From: Novosphingobium umbonatum
GTDB taxonomy: Bacteria > Pseudomonadota > Alphaproteobacteria > Sphingomonadales > Sphingomonadaceae
Assembly (NCBI RefSeq): GCF_004005905.1
Contig: NZ_SACO01000008.1
Span: 62,001-126,000, forward strand
Length of the DNA stretch: 64,000 nt
Reading direction: 5' to 3'
Below, one piece after another: positions 1-8,794 of this stretch. Each line of letters begins with the position of its first letter. Positions within the stretch are counted from its first letter, which is position 1. Below the pieces are notes generated by a model that was not told the origin of the DNA, made no database searches, and worked only from the letters and a program-made list of their open reading frames with translations. The translations under genes and the position numbers were made by a program.

Positions 1-1050
1 GGTATAACCCAAGCCCAGACCGGCACCCGTGCCCAACGCACCAATCGTGCCGCCAATGGCCAGAAATATCTTCATGATCGACCGCCGCGAAGCGCCCATC
101 GTGCGCAGGATAGCAATGTCGCGCGTTTTGGCGCGCACCAGCATAATCAGCGAGGACAGGATATTGAACGCGGCCACCAGCACGATCAGCGAGAGCACGA
201 CAAACATTGCCACCCGCTCCACCGCAATCGCTTCAAACAATTGCGCATTCATCGCCTTCCAGTCGGTGATGATCGCGCGTCCCTCCACCGCTTTGGCCAA
301 GGGGGCCAGAATCTCGCTCACCTTGTCAGCATCCTGTGTGGTCACTTCGATCATGCCAATCGTATCGCCCGACAGCAAAAGCGTCTGCGCATCGGCCAGA
401 GGCAGGATCACAAAGGCATTGTCATAATCATAGACGCCCACTTCAAACACCGCCCCGATACGATAGGCCACCTGACGCGGCACCGTGCCAAAGGGTGTAT
501 CACGGCCAACCGGATTGATCACCGTGATCGTATCGCCCACCTGCGCGCCCAGATTTTCCGCCAGCCTTGCGCCAATCCCCACCACGCCCGCATCGGGAGC
601 CACCGTGGCGATAGAGCCCGACTTAACCTTGGGCTTCAAAGCGGCAATATCGGGCGCGGTCTGCCCGCGCAGCAGGATGGCCTGCACGCGGCCCTCATAG
701 GTTACCAGCAAGGGCTGCTCGACCAAGGGACTGGCCTTCACCACGCCCTTGGTGGCCCGCGCCTGTGCCAGCACCTGTTCCCAATCATCGATCCGCCCGC
801 CATAGCCCTGTACGATGGCATGGCCATTGAGGCCGACAATCTTGTCCAGCAATTCGGCGCGAAAGCCGTTCATCACGCTCATCACCACCACCAGCGCCGC
901 CACGCCCAGCGCCACCGCCACCAGCGAAATGCCCGCCACCAGCGCGATAAAGGCCTCGCCACGCCCGGGTAACAGGTATCGCTTGGCCACGGTCCATTCA
1001 AAAGGGGTAAGAATCACGGGATAAGCCTGATAAGAAGGGTTGCTGGTCAA
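1..1050 (-). CDS. Lipoprotein-releasing ABC transporter permease, LolC/LolE family (3' end cut by window)
   Basis: This is the membrane subunit of the Lol complex, which extracts outer-membrane lipoproteins from the inner membrane and hands them to LolA. About 350 codons are visible, and the family is usually near 410, so the C-terminal two or so membrane segments lie outside the window. The N-terminus shows the family pattern: a short cytoplasmic lead (FEWTVAKRYLLPGRGEAFIA), a first membrane segment near residues 25-47, then VVMSVMNGFRAELLDKI and LNGH. A long periplasmic domain follows, with a second membrane segment near residue 280. I chose the TTG at 1050 because GAGGA lies 8 bases upstream; GTG at 1017 is the alternative. 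The gene diverges from purF. It could be annotated LolC or LolE, since one permease often serves both roles in this group. Confidence 0.88.
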   Translation of the reverse strand, partial: MTSNPSYQAYPVILTPFEWTVAKRYLLPGRGEAFIALVAGISLVAVALGVAALVVVMSVMNGFRAELLDKIVGLNGHAIVQGYGGRIDDWEQVLAQARATKGVVKASPLVEQPLLVTYEGRVQAILLRGQTAPDIAALKPKVKSGSIATVAPDAGVVGIGARLAENLGAQVGDTITVINPVGRDTPFGTVPRQVAYRIGAVFEVGVYDYDNAFVILPLADAQTLLLSGDTIGMIEVTTQDADKVSEILAPLAKAVEGRAIITDWKAMNAQLFEAIAVERVAMFVVLSLIVLVAAFNILSSLIMLVRAKTRDIAILRTMGASRRSIMKIFLAIGGTIGALGTGAGLGLGYT

Positions 1051-1214
1051 GGCCTCGTCCTCTAGGCGCGGCGGCGTTGCAGCGCAATGAATGAGCGCGG
1101 CACGTCCACCCCTTTGCGCTCCCCCTTGCTTTCATGGGCAAGTGGGGCCAAATGCACCCGCCTTTCCGGCGTCCCTCTTACACAAAGAGTCGCAAACCCG
1201 GCATGACCTGCAAA

Positions 1215-2720
1215 ATGACCCAACCCGCCCATACCGCCCTGCCCCTGACCAACGAGCGCGACGAAGCGCCATGGGATGTCGGCCCCGATGGCGACAAGCT
1301 GGGTGAGGAATGCGGCGTTTTCGGCGTCATCGGCGCGCGTTCGGCCTCGGCCATGGTGGCGCTGGGCCTGCACGCCCTGCAACATCGCGGTCAGGAAGCG
1401 GTCGGCATCACCAGCTATGATGGCGTGGGCGATGCAGGCGATTTCTTCTCGCACCGCGGCATTGGCCATGTGGCCCATGTGTTCAACAATCAGGACATTT
1501 TCGCCGATCTGCCCGGATCGATGGCTTCGGGTCATGTGCGCTATTCCACCACGGGCGGTTCTGGCCTGCGCAATATCCAGCCCCTGTTTGCCGATCTGGC
1601 CACGGGCGGTTTTTCCATCGCGCATAATGGCAATATTTCCAACGCCATGATGCTCAAGCGTGATCTGGTGCAAAAGGGTTCGATCTTCCAGTCGACCTCC
1701 GACACGGAAGTGATCATCCATCTGGTCGCCACCTCGCGCTATCCCACTTTGCTCGATCGCTTCATCGACGCGCTGCGCCTGATCGAAGGGGCCTATTCGC
1801 TGATCTGCATGACGCCCGAAGGCATGATCGCCTGCCGCGACCCCTTGGGCATCCGCCCCTTGGTGATGGGCCGCATTGGTGATGCGGTGGTGTTCGCCTC
1901 CGAAACCGTGGCGCTGGACGTGGTCGGTGCCGATTTCGAACGTGAAGTCGAACCGGGCGAATTGATTCAGGTCGACCACAAGGGCGTGATTTCCAGCCAC
2001 CGCCCCTTTGGCGATAACCCCGCACGCCCCTGCATTTTCGAACAGGTCTATTTCAGCCGCCCCGATTCGATCCTTGCCGGTCAGTCGGTTTACCAGTCGC
2101 GCCGCCAGATCGGCGTGGAACTGGCCAAAGAAGCCTTTGTCGAGGCCGATATCGTGGTGCCGGTGCCGGATTCGGGCGTGCCCGCCGCGATTGGCTATGC
2201 AGCGGAAAGCGGCATTCCCTTTGAACTGGGCATCATCCGCAGCCACTATGTCGGCCGCACCTTCATCCAGCCCGGCGATGGCAAGCGCCATGCCGAGGTC
2301 AAGCGCAAGCATAATGCCAACCGCGCTCTGGTGGCGGGCAAGCGTATCGTGCTGATCGACGATTCGATCGTGCGCGGCACTACCTCGCTCAAAATCGTGC
2401 AGATGATGCGCGATGCCGGTGCGTCCGAAGTGCATATGCGCATCGCCAGCCCGCCGACCGAAAACTCCTGCTTCTATGGCGTGGATACGCCGGAGCGCAG
2501 CAAACTGCTGGCCGCGCGCATGGATCTGGAAGCGATGGCCGATTATATTCAGGCCGACAGCCTGGCCTTTATCTCCATCGACGGCCTCTATCGCGCCGTG
2601 GGCCATAGCGAGCGTAACCCCTCCTGCCCGCAATTCTGCGATGCATGCTTTACCGGTGAATATCCCACCCGCCTGACCGACTATTCGGCACAGGTCACCG
2701 CTGGCGAAACCGAGGGCTGA
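1215..2720 (+). CDS. purF: Amidophosphoribosyltransferase PurF
   Basis: This enzyme transfers the amide of glutamine to PRPP, the first committed step of purine synthesis. The N-terminal nucleophile Cys sits in EECGVFGV, so a propeptide must be removed. With the ATG at 1215 the Cys is residue 33. ATGs at 1203 and 1134 are also in frame and none has a clear ribosome site. The glutaminase domain is followed by a phosphoribosyltransferase domain with the PRPP loop VLIDDSIVRGTTS near residue 378. Cys residues at about 273, 419, 475 and 478 (the last two in CDAC) match the pattern of the Bacillus-type enzyme that carries a 4Fe-4S cluster. An SDR gene follows 4 bases after the stop, so the two are probably co-transcribed. 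guaB of the same pathway lies elsewhere in the window. Confidence 0.95.
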   Translation: MTQPAHTALPLTNERDEAPWDVGPDGDKLGEECGVFGVIGARSASAMVALGLHALQHRGQEAVGITSYDGVGDAGDFFSHRGIGHVAHVFNNQDIFADLPGSMASGHVRYSTTGGSGLRNIQPLFADLATGGFSIAHNGNISNAMMLKRDLVQKGSIFQSTSDTEVIIHLVATSRYPTLLDRFIDALRLIEGAYSLICMTPEGMIACRDPLGIRPLVMGRIGDAVVFASETVALDVVGADFEREVEPGELIQVDHKGVISSHRPFGDNPARPCIFEQVYFSRPDSILAGQSVYQSRRQIGVELAKEAFVEADIVVPVPDSGVPAAIGYAAESGIPFELGIIRSHYVGRTFIQPGDGKRHAEVKRKHNANRALVAGKRIVLIDDSIVRGTTSLKIVQMMRDAGASEVHMRIASPPTENSCFYGVDTPERSKLLAARMDLEAMADYIQADSLAFISIDGLYRAVGHSERNPSCPQFCDACFTGEYPTRLTDYSAQVTAGETEG

Positions 2721-2724
2721 TCCG

Positions 2725-3432
2725 ATGACGGACTTGACGGGCCAGATCGCGCTGGTCACCGGCGCCAGCAAGGGTATTGGCGCGGCCATTGCCCAAACGC
2801 TGGCCAAGGCGGGCGCGCATGTGATTATCACCGCGCGCGATGTGAAAGCCCTGGAAGCGGTGGAACAGGCCATCCATGACGCAGGCGGCACCGCCACCAT
2901 CGCGCCGATGGAATTGACCGAGAGCGATGCGATTGCCCGTCTGGCCGATGCCGTGGCACAGCGCTGGGGCAAGCTGGACCTGTTGGTGATCAATGCCGCC
3001 GTGCTGCCCATGCTGGGCCCGGTGGTCGATCTGGACATGAAGGCGTTTAACAAGGCGGTGGCGACCAATGTCGGTGCCACGCAAGCCTTGCTGGGCGCTT
3101 TTGACAAGCTGCTGAAAAAGGCTCCTGCCGGACAGGTGATTGGCCTCACCACTTCGGTGGCGACCAAGCCGCGCGCCTATTGGGGCGCCTATGCCGCTAC
3201 CAAGGCGGCGCAGGAAGTGCTGCTCGATTGCTATGCGCAGGAAGTGCGCGGCATTTCCAGCGTGCGCGTGGGCATTATCGACCCCGGCGCCACCCGCACC
3301 GCCATGCGCGCCAAGGCCTATCCGGGCGAGGACCCCAAAAGCGTGAAGGAACCCCAAGTGGTGGCCGATGCCTTGTTGGCCTTGCTTGCGGAAGATTACG
3401 CTAGCCCGCATCGCCTGCGCGTTAACGCATAA
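2725..3432 (+). CDS. Short-chain dehydrogenase/reductase (SDR)
   Basis: This 235-residue classical SDR has the nucleotide-binding motif TGASKGIG near residues 13-20, the INAA motif (VINAAVLP) near 90, an STS-type catalytic region (TTSVATKPRAYWGAYAATKA) with Tyr and Lys spaced YxxxK, and IDPGATRTAM after it. The substrate cannot be told from sequence. It starts 4 bases after purF and is preceded by GAGG about 10 bases upstream, so it is probably translated from the purF message. The same purF-SDR order is, from memory, common in alphaproteobacteria. Nothing shows a role in purine synthesis. Confidence 0.88.
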   Translation: MTDLTGQIALVTGASKGIGAAIAQTLAKAGAHVIITARDVKALEAVEQAIHDAGGTATIAPMELTESDAIARLADAVAQRWGKLDLLVINAAVLPMLGPVVDLDMKAFNKAVATNVGATQALLGAFDKLLKKAPAGQVIGLTTSVATKPRAYWGAYAATKAAQEVLLDCYAQEVRGISSVRVGIIDPGATRTAMRAKAYPGEDPKSVKEPQVVADALLALLAEDYASPHRLRVNA

Positions 3433-3468
3433 AGCTAAACTTCCAGTCATAGATTGGGCGCATTATTC

Positions 3469-3497
3469 CCGTGTCGCAGGGAGCACCAGCGACACGG
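3469..3497. terminator. Hairpin between convergent SDR and photolyase genes
   Basis: A perfect 9-bp stem, CCGTGTCGC pairing with GCGACACGG, encloses an 11-base loop. It sits between two convergent genes, where a terminator is expected. There is no T-run on either side, so it may work only as a processing barrier or together with the second hairpin at 3532-3551. Confidence 0.45.
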
Positions 3498-3531
3498 CTA
3501 TGCGGGCTATTGCGCGGCCCGTAGGCTGTCG

Positions 3532-3551
3532 GGGCCTTTTCCCCAAGGCCC
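3532..3551. terminator. Second hairpin in the convergent gap
   Basis: GGGCCTT pairs perfectly with AAGGCCC around a 6-base loop (TTCCCC). It lies 60 bases before the photolyase stop. No poly-T follows on either strand, so termination is only inferred from position. Confidence 0.4.
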
Positions 3552-3612
3552 TAGGGCGCGATTGGTGGCCCCGCACCCCCACCACCCGCAGACCACCGGT
3601 CGCGCCCCCTTT

Positions 3613-4995
3613 TCACCCCGCCTTGATAGTCGCATAGGCCGCCAAAGCACGTTGCCGCGCCTCGACATGGCCGACGATCGGCATGGGGTAATTGCAACGG
3701 CGGCGCATGATCGGGGTGGGATCATGAATTTCCTCCTCTCCCAGCGCGGAAAGTTCGGGGACATAGCGGCGGATATAGTCACCCGCGTCGAATTTGGGGC
3801 TTTGGGTCAAGGGCGCCATGATGCGGGCAAACTGGTTGGCATCCACCCCGCTGCCCGCTGACCACTGCCAATTGACCACATTTTGCGCATAATCGGCATC
3901 GACCAGCGTGTCCCAGAACCATTGCTCGCCCACCCGCCAATCGAGCAGCAGATGTTTGATGAGGAAGCTGGCGACGATCATCCGCACGCGATTATGGATC
4001 CAGCCCGTCTGCCACAATTGCCGCATGCCGGCATCCACGATGGGATAGCCGGTGCGTCCCTGCTGCCACGCGGCCAGATCCTGCGCATCCTCTCGCCATG
4101 GGAAGGCATCGAATGCGGGCTTGGCAGGGCGCGCGCCATAATCGGGGAATTCGGCGATGATATTCTGCCCATAATCACGCCAGCCCAGTTCGGCGCGGAA
4201 CTGTTCTACCCCTGCTCCGCAACCTTCCACCGCATGCCAGACTTGCGCGGGGCTGATCTCGCCCAGAGCCAGATGGGGGGACAGGCGACTCGTGCCCTCC
4301 TCGCTGGGGTAATTGCGACGGTCATTATAGGCACTGGCGCGGTGGGGGGTGAAGGCATCGAGGCGGGCCAATGCTCCTGCCTCACCCGGCGTCCATTCGG
4401 CGCGGAAACCGGCGGCCCAATCCGGCTTGGTGGGCAACAGGCACCAATCGCTCAGACGGTCACTGTCGGGCCATGCAGCGGGCACCGCCAATCTGTCCGG
4501 CGCGGCAGAGGGCAAGGGCGGGGGCAAGAGTTGCTGCGAGGCGCGCCAAAAAGGCGTGTAGATACGGAAATTGGTGCCTCCGCCTGTCTTCACCGTGCCG
4601 GGGGGCAACAGAAAATTGCCATGGTGCAGATGGAGGTTCAGCCCCTCCTTGACCAAGGCCTTTTCCGCATTGCGCCACCAAGGCTCGTAATGATGCAGGG
4701 CGTGGATCGTTCGTGCCCCCACCTCCGCCGCCAATTCGGCCAGCACTTGCGGCGATGCACCCCGGCGCAGGATCAGGCGGCTGCCTCGGGCCTCCAACGC
4801 TTTGGACAGCGCCCGCAAGCTGCCATCCAGCCACCAGCGCGAGGCCGCGCCCAGCTTGCGATGGCGCGGGGTTTCATCATCCAGCACATAGACGGGGATG
4901 ACCGGAGCGCCGCTGGAGGCAGCCGCCAGCACAGCGGCCTGATCGGCAAGGCGAAGATCGCGGCGAAACCACAGGAGGATGGAAGTTTGTGTCAT
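3613..4995 (-). CDS. phrB: Deoxyribodipyrimidine photolyase (cryptochrome/photolyase family)
   Basis: This 460-residue light-driven enzyme splits cyclobutane pyrimidine dimers using FAD and an antenna chromophore. The N-terminal alpha/beta photolyase domain begins with LLWFRRDLRLADQAA. The C-terminal FAD domain contains TGYPIVDAGMRQLWQTGWIH, RVRMIVASFLIKHLLLDWR, and NWQWSAGSGVDANQF, all hallmarks of class I CPD photolyases. The ATG at 4995 directly follows AGAGGGG, so ribosome spacing is tight, but no better start is seen. The gene lies 13 bases past the terminator of the kor operon, so it should have its own promoter overlapping that hairpin. A 6-4 photolyase or cryptochrome is less likely from the motifs. 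Confidence 0.94.
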   Translation of the reverse strand: MTQTSILLWFRRDLRLADQAAVLAAASSGAPVIPVYVLDDETPRHRKLGAASRWWLDGSLRALSKALEARGSRLILRRGASPQVLAELAAEVGARTIHALHHYEPWWRNAEKALVKEGLNLHLHHGNFLLPPGTVKTGGGTNFRIYTPFWRASQQLLPPPLPSAAPDRLAVPAAWPDSDRLSDWCLLPTKPDWAAGFRAEWTPGEAGALARLDAFTPHRASAYNDRRNYPSEEGTSRLSPHLALGEISPAQVWHAVEGCGAGVEQFRAELGWRDYGQNIIAEFPDYGARPAKPAFDAFPWREDAQDLAAWQQGRTGYPIVDAGMRQLWQTGWIHNRVRMIVASFLIKHLLLDWRVGEQWFWDTLVDADYAQNVVNWQWSAGSGVDANQFARIMAPLTQSPKFDAGDYIRRYVPELSALGEEEIHDPTPIMRRRCNYPMPIVGHVEARQRALAAYATIKAG

Positions 4996-5008
4996 CCCCT
5001 CTCATAGC

Positions 5009-5036
5009 AAAACGGCCGCCCCTTGCGGAGCGGCCG
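5009..5036 (-). terminator. Rho-independent terminator of the kor operon
   Basis: On the minus strand the 7-bp stem CGGCCGC/GCGGCCG with a 10-base loop is followed by TTTTGC. It begins 29 bases after the korB stop codon. Confidence 0.7.
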
Positions 5037-5065
5037 ATCCTTGCCTGCCCTAAAGGGCAAAAGCG

Positions 5066-6118
5066 TTACACGTTGGACAAAGGCCCCTGATCCTCGGCGG
5101 CATCCACCGTCCAGGTCTGGCCACGGGCAAACAGCTTGGCCAGATTGGCCTGCTTGCCTTCGCGGGCAACCTCGTCCTGCGCCAGAACGGCGCCTTCATA
5201 GGTGGGCTTGGGATCATCATAGACCACACCCAGCGCCACGGGGAAGTCCGCCATGGGCAGTTCCACCAGCATATGCGCCACGCTGCGGTTCTTCACGTCA
5301 TGCACCAGCACATCGGCGGCCTGCCAGTCGCCATCAACAACGTCGACGATCTCCAGATGCAGATGGTCGGTGTTGAGGCGCAGCCCCTGCGTGCCCTTGT
5401 TGAACAGCATCGGCTCGCCATCCTTCAGCCAGAGCTGGCGCGTGTCGGCCACGGCCTTTTCGGTGAAATCGGCAAAGCGATCCTTGTTATAGACGATGCA
5501 GTTCTGGAAGATTTCCACAAAGGCTGCGCCCTGATGGGCATGGGCGGCCTTCAGAACTTCGGGCAGGTTCTTCGACGTGTCGAAGCCACGCGCCACAAAA
5601 CGCGCGCCCGCACCCAGCGCAAAGGCGCAAGGCTGCATCGGACGGTCCACGCTGCCCAAAGGCGTTGTCGGGCTGGGCGTGCCTTCGCGGCTCGTGGGCG
5701 AATACTGGCCCTTGGTCAGGCCGTAGATCTCGTTGTTGAACAACAGGATCTGCGAATTGATGTTGCGGCGCAGGAAATGCATCGTGTGGTTGCCGCCGAT
5801 GGACATGCCATCGCCGTCACCGGTCACCAGCCAGATATCCAGTTCGGGATTGGCCAGCTTGATGCCGGTGGCAAAGGCAGGCGCACGACCATGGATCGTG
5901 TGGAAGCCATAGGAGGACATGTAATAGGGGAAACGGCTGGAGCAGCCGATGCCCGACACGAACACGGTCTTGGCCGGATCGGCGCCCAGTTCGGGCAGCG
6001 TGCGCTGCACCGCCTTCAGGATGGCATAATCACCGCAACCGGGGCACCAGCGCACTTCCTGATCGGATTCCCAGTCCTTGAGGGTGGTCTTGACGGCGAC
6101 GGGAGTCATATCGTTCAT
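5066..6118 (-). CDS. korB: 2-oxoacid:ferredoxin oxidoreductase, beta subunit
   Basis: This thiamine-diphosphate subunit of an enzyme oxidatively decarboxylates a 2-oxoacid (probably 2-oxoglutarate) to the acyl-CoA with ferredoxin as acceptor. Visible features are WCPGCGDYAI near residue 25, GIGCSSRFPYYM near 57, the TPP motif GDGDGMSIGGNH near 100 and NNEIYGLTKGQYSPTS near 128. The C-terminus has the extended beta-subunit tail found in the two-subunit type. Two adjacent ATGs (6121 and 6118) exist; the second has the better distance to AAGGGGA. It follows korA by 11 bases. Substrate is inferred from the family; pyruvate cannot be excluded. Confidence 0.92.
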   Translation of the reverse strand: MNDMTPVAVKTTLKDWESDQEVRWCPGCGDYAILKAVQRTLPELGADPAKTVFVSGIGCSSRFPYYMSSYGFHTIHGRAPAFATGIKLANPELDIWLVTGDGDGMSIGGNHTMHFLRRNINSQILLFNNEIYGLTKGQYSPTSREGTPSPTTPLGSVDRPMQPCAFALGAGARFVARGFDTSKNLPEVLKAAHAHQGAAFVEIFQNCIVYNKDRFADFTEKAVADTRQLWLKDGEPMLFNKGTQGLRLNTDHLHLEIVDVVDGDWQAADVLVHDVKNRSVAHMLVELPMADFPVALGVVYDDPKPTYEGAVLAQDEVAREGKQANLAKLFARGQTWTVDAAEDQGPLSNV

Positions 6119-6129
6119 CATTCTTCCCC

Positions 6130-8025
6130 TTAGGCCAGAGCAGCTTCAATCGCGGCTTCAAGCTCCGCAATCGTGAAGGGCTGACCCGAAACCTTGTTGA
6201 GCGGCTTGGCATCGACCAGATATTGATCGCGCAGCACAGTCTTGAACTGGCCGGTGTTCATTTCGGGCACGATGACCTTGTCATAGCCCTTGAGCAAGTC
6301 GCCCAGATTGGCGGGCATCGGCCAGATGTGGCGGACATGGATATGGCTGACATCCAGCCCCTTGGCGCGCGCACGGCGCACGGCCTGATGGATCGCGCCA
6401 TAGGTGCTGCCCCAACCGACCAGCGCCAGCTTGCCAGTGGTCGTGCCCTGGCTGACTTCCTGAGCAGGAACGTGGTGGGCAATGCCATCCACCTTCGCCT
6501 TGCGGGCGTCGGTCTGCAACTGGTGTACCGGGGGCGAGTAATCGAGGTCGCCGGTGTCGGGTGCCTTTTCGATACCGCCGATGCGGTGCATCAAATCGGG
6601 CGTGCCGGGCTTGATCCACGGGCGAACGCCCTTTTCGTCGCGCTTATAGGGCAGGACCTTGCCACCGGGATTGTTGGTTTCGCTCATGAAGCTGACGGGG
6701 AAAGGTTCAAAACCTTCCGGATCAGGCACAGACCAAGGCTCAGCCGCATTGCCGATATAGCCATCGGTCAGCAGCATTACCGGCGTCATGAATTGCACGG
6801 CAAGGCGCACCGCCTCAATGGCGCATTCAAACGCATCGGCGGGGCTGCGCGCGGCAATGACCGGCATGGGCGTATCGCCATTGCGGCCATAGACCGCCTG
6901 ATAGAGATCGCTCTGCTCGGTCTTGGTGGGCAGTCCGGTCGAGGGACCGCCACGCTGCGAGTTGATGATCACCAGCGGCAATTCAGCCATCACGGCAAGC
7001 CCCATGGCCTCACCCTTGAGCGCGATGCCGGGGCCGGAGGAGGAGGTAACGCCAAGGCTGCCCGCATAGGACGCGCCGATAGCGGCAGCGATGGCCGCGA
7101 TTTCGTCCTCCGCCTGGAAGGTGGTGACGCCAAATTCCTTCATCTTGGCCAGATTGTGCAAAATGGCCGAGGCAGGCGTGATGGGATAGCCGCCGAAGAA
7201 CATCGGCAGTTCGGCCAATTGCGCACCTGCCACCAGACCAAGGCTGATCGCATCGGCGCCGGTGATGGTGCGATAAAGGCCAGGAGCCTGCGGGGCGGGC
7301 TCGATGGTCAGCTTCTTGACCTGACCGCCGATTTCCGCCGTCTCGCCATAGGCATGGCCAGCGTTAAGCGCGGCAATGTTCGCTTCGGCCAGAATGGGCT
7401 TCTTGGCGAACTTGGCGTTCAGCCAGTCGATCAAAGGCTGGCGCGGGCGGTCGAACATCCACAGGGCAAGGCCCAGCGTCCACATGTTCTTACAACGCAG
7501 CGCTTCCTTATTGCCAAGGCCAAAAGGCTTCACCGCCTGCAGCGTCAGCGCGGAAATGTCGAAAGCCAGCAAGGTCCACTTGGCAAGGCTGCCATCTTCG
7601 AGCGGATTGACCTCGTATTTGGCCTTTTCAAGGTTGCGCTTGGTGAACTCGCCCGTGTCGGCAATGATCAGGCCGCTGGGCTTCAGATCGGCCAGATTGA
7701 CCTTCAAAGCAGCCGGATTCATCGCCACCAGCACGTCGGGCTGGTCGCCCGCGGTGGAAACCTCGGTGCTGCCGAAATTGATCTGGAAGGCCGAGACGCC
7801 AAACAGCGTGCCCTGCGGCGCGCGGATTTCGGATGGGAAATCGGGGAAGGTCGCCAGATCATTGCCGGCCAGCGCGGTGGACAGCGTGAACTGACCGCCC
7901 GTCAACTGCATACCATCGCCCGAATCGCCTGCAAACCGCACAACGACCGTTTCGGGTGTGTTATCCGTCACGCGACCAGCTTCCGAGCCCACATCCATTT
8001 GGCCCGCATCCACTTGAGTTGCCAT
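6130..8025 (-). CDS. korA: 2-oxoacid:ferredoxin oxidoreductase, fused gamma/alpha subunit
   Basis: This 631-residue subunit partners KorB. The N-terminal gamma-type domain has VRFAGDSGDGMQLTGGQF and SEIRAPQGTLFGVSAFQI. The alpha domain begins near residue 240 with ISLGLVAGAQLAELPMFFGG and YPITPAS, then FQAEDEIAAIAAAIGASYAG, TSSSGPGIALKGEAMGLAVM, and ends with the transketolase C-like domain (VPEMNTGQFKTVLRD). I chose the ATG at 8025 because GGAAGGA lies 6 bases upstream; an in-frame ATG at 8070 has no ribosome site. korA and korB form a two-gene operon ended by the hairpin at 5009. No ferredoxin gene is adjacent. Confidence 0.93.
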   Translation of the reverse strand: MATQVDAGQMDVGSEAGRVTDNTPETVVVRFAGDSGDGMQLTGGQFTLSTALAGNDLATFPDFPSEIRAPQGTLFGVSAFQINFGSTEVSTAGDQPDVLVAMNPAALKVNLADLKPSGLIIADTGEFTKRNLEKAKYEVNPLEDGSLAKWTLLAFDISALTLQAVKPFGLGNKEALRCKNMWTLGLALWMFDRPRQPLIDWLNAKFAKKPILAEANIAALNAGHAYGETAEIGGQVKKLTIEPAPQAPGLYRTITGADAISLGLVAGAQLAELPMFFGGYPITPASAILHNLAKMKEFGVTTFQAEDEIAAIAAAIGASYAGSLGVTSSSGPGIALKGEAMGLAVMAELPLVIINSQRGGPSTGLPTKTEQSDLYQAVYGRNGDTPMPVIAARSPADAFECAIEAVRLAVQFMTPVMLLTDGYIGNAAEPWSVPDPEGFEPFPVSFMSETNNPGGKVLPYKRDEKGVRPWIKPGTPDLMHRIGGIEKAPDTGDLDYSPPVHQLQTDARKAKVDGIAHHVPAQEVSQGTTTGKLALVGWGSTYGAIHQAVRRARAKGLDVSHIHVRHIWPMPANLGDLLKGYDKVIVPEMNTGQFKTVLRDQYLVDAKPLNKVSGQPFTIAELEAAIEAALA

Positions 8026-8292
8026 CTTCGTCCTTCCAAACTCGGCCCTGCTCCTACAACGCAGATCCACCGAGAACGACTGCCCCTAAGCGCCAAAACC
8101 GCGCCTGTGCAATTGAGAAAAACTGTCAGCCATAAAACCGACAATCCGCCAGACGCCCAAAACCTCTTGCGCCCTCTAGTCAAGTCGCAATCTTCATCCT
8201 ATCGGCGCCTCCCCACCTGTTTTTACGCTTTGATCCACCGCATGAGGCGCTTATCCTGCCTCTACCGGACCAATGAGAGATTGCCCAAACAC

Positions 8293-8793
8293 ATGACCGA
8301 TCTTGCATCTTTGCCCTATCGCCCCTGCGTTGGCGTCATGCTGGTCAACGCGCAGGGCCGCGTCTTTGTCGGCGCGCGAATCGACCAGCGCGAAAGCGAA
8401 GTGGGTCAGGACGGCGATTTCTGGCAAATGCCCCAGGGCGGGATTGACGATGGCGAAGACCTGCGCACCGCCGCCTATCGCGAGCTTTACGAGGAAACCG
8501 GCGTGGGCGAATCCCATGCCGTGCTGCTGGCGCAGACCAAAACGGAACTGCTTTATGATTTGCCCGAACATCTGATCGGCAAATTGTGGAAGGGCAAATA
8601 TCGCGGCCAGCGCCAGCACTGGGTGTTGATGCGCTTTACCGGCCAGGATAGCGACATCAATCTGAACGCCCATAACCCTGCCGAATTCGAGGCATGGAAA
8701 TGGGTGGATGCCGAAAGCGTGGTCGACCTGATCGTGCCGTTCAAAAAGCGCGTCTACCGTGCCGTGCTGGATGAATTCCGCGCGCTGATCTGA
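8293..8793 (+). CDS. rppH: RNA pyrophosphohydrolase RppH (NUDIX)
   Basis: This 166-residue NUDIX hydrolase removes pyrophosphate from the 5' end of mRNAs and so triggers decay; some family members also cleave dinucleoside polyphosphates. The start MTDLASLPYRPCVGVMLVNA and the NUDIX box at residues 49-71 (GGIDDGED, then RELYEETGV) match RppH/NudH closely, as do FWQMPQGG and the C-terminal FKKRVY. The reading frame stays open far upstream across the antisense of korA, but the family start is the ATG at 8293. A weak GAGAGA lies 12 bases upstream. It diverges from korA. Confidence 0.93.
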   Translation: MTDLASLPYRPCVGVMLVNAQGRVFVGARIDQRESEVGQDGDFWQMPQGGIDDGEDLRTAAYRELYEETGVGESHAVLLAQTKTELLYDLPEHLIGKLWKGKYRGQRQHWVLMRFTGQDSDINLNAHNPAEFEAWKWVDAESVVDLIVPFKKRVYRAVLDEFRALI

Positions 8794-8794
8794 T

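Noticed and set aside
1062..3167. 701-codon open frame antisense to purF and the SDR gene
   Set aside because: It is the mirror of two clear genes in high-GC sequence; the His/Arg/Gly-rich product has no motif.
3883..5007. 374-codon open frame antisense to the photolyase
   Set aside because: Same reason: shadow of a well-supported gene, no motifs.
6223..8292. Long open frame joined to the start of rppH
   Set aside because: It is antisense to korA; RppH homology begins at the ATG at 8293.
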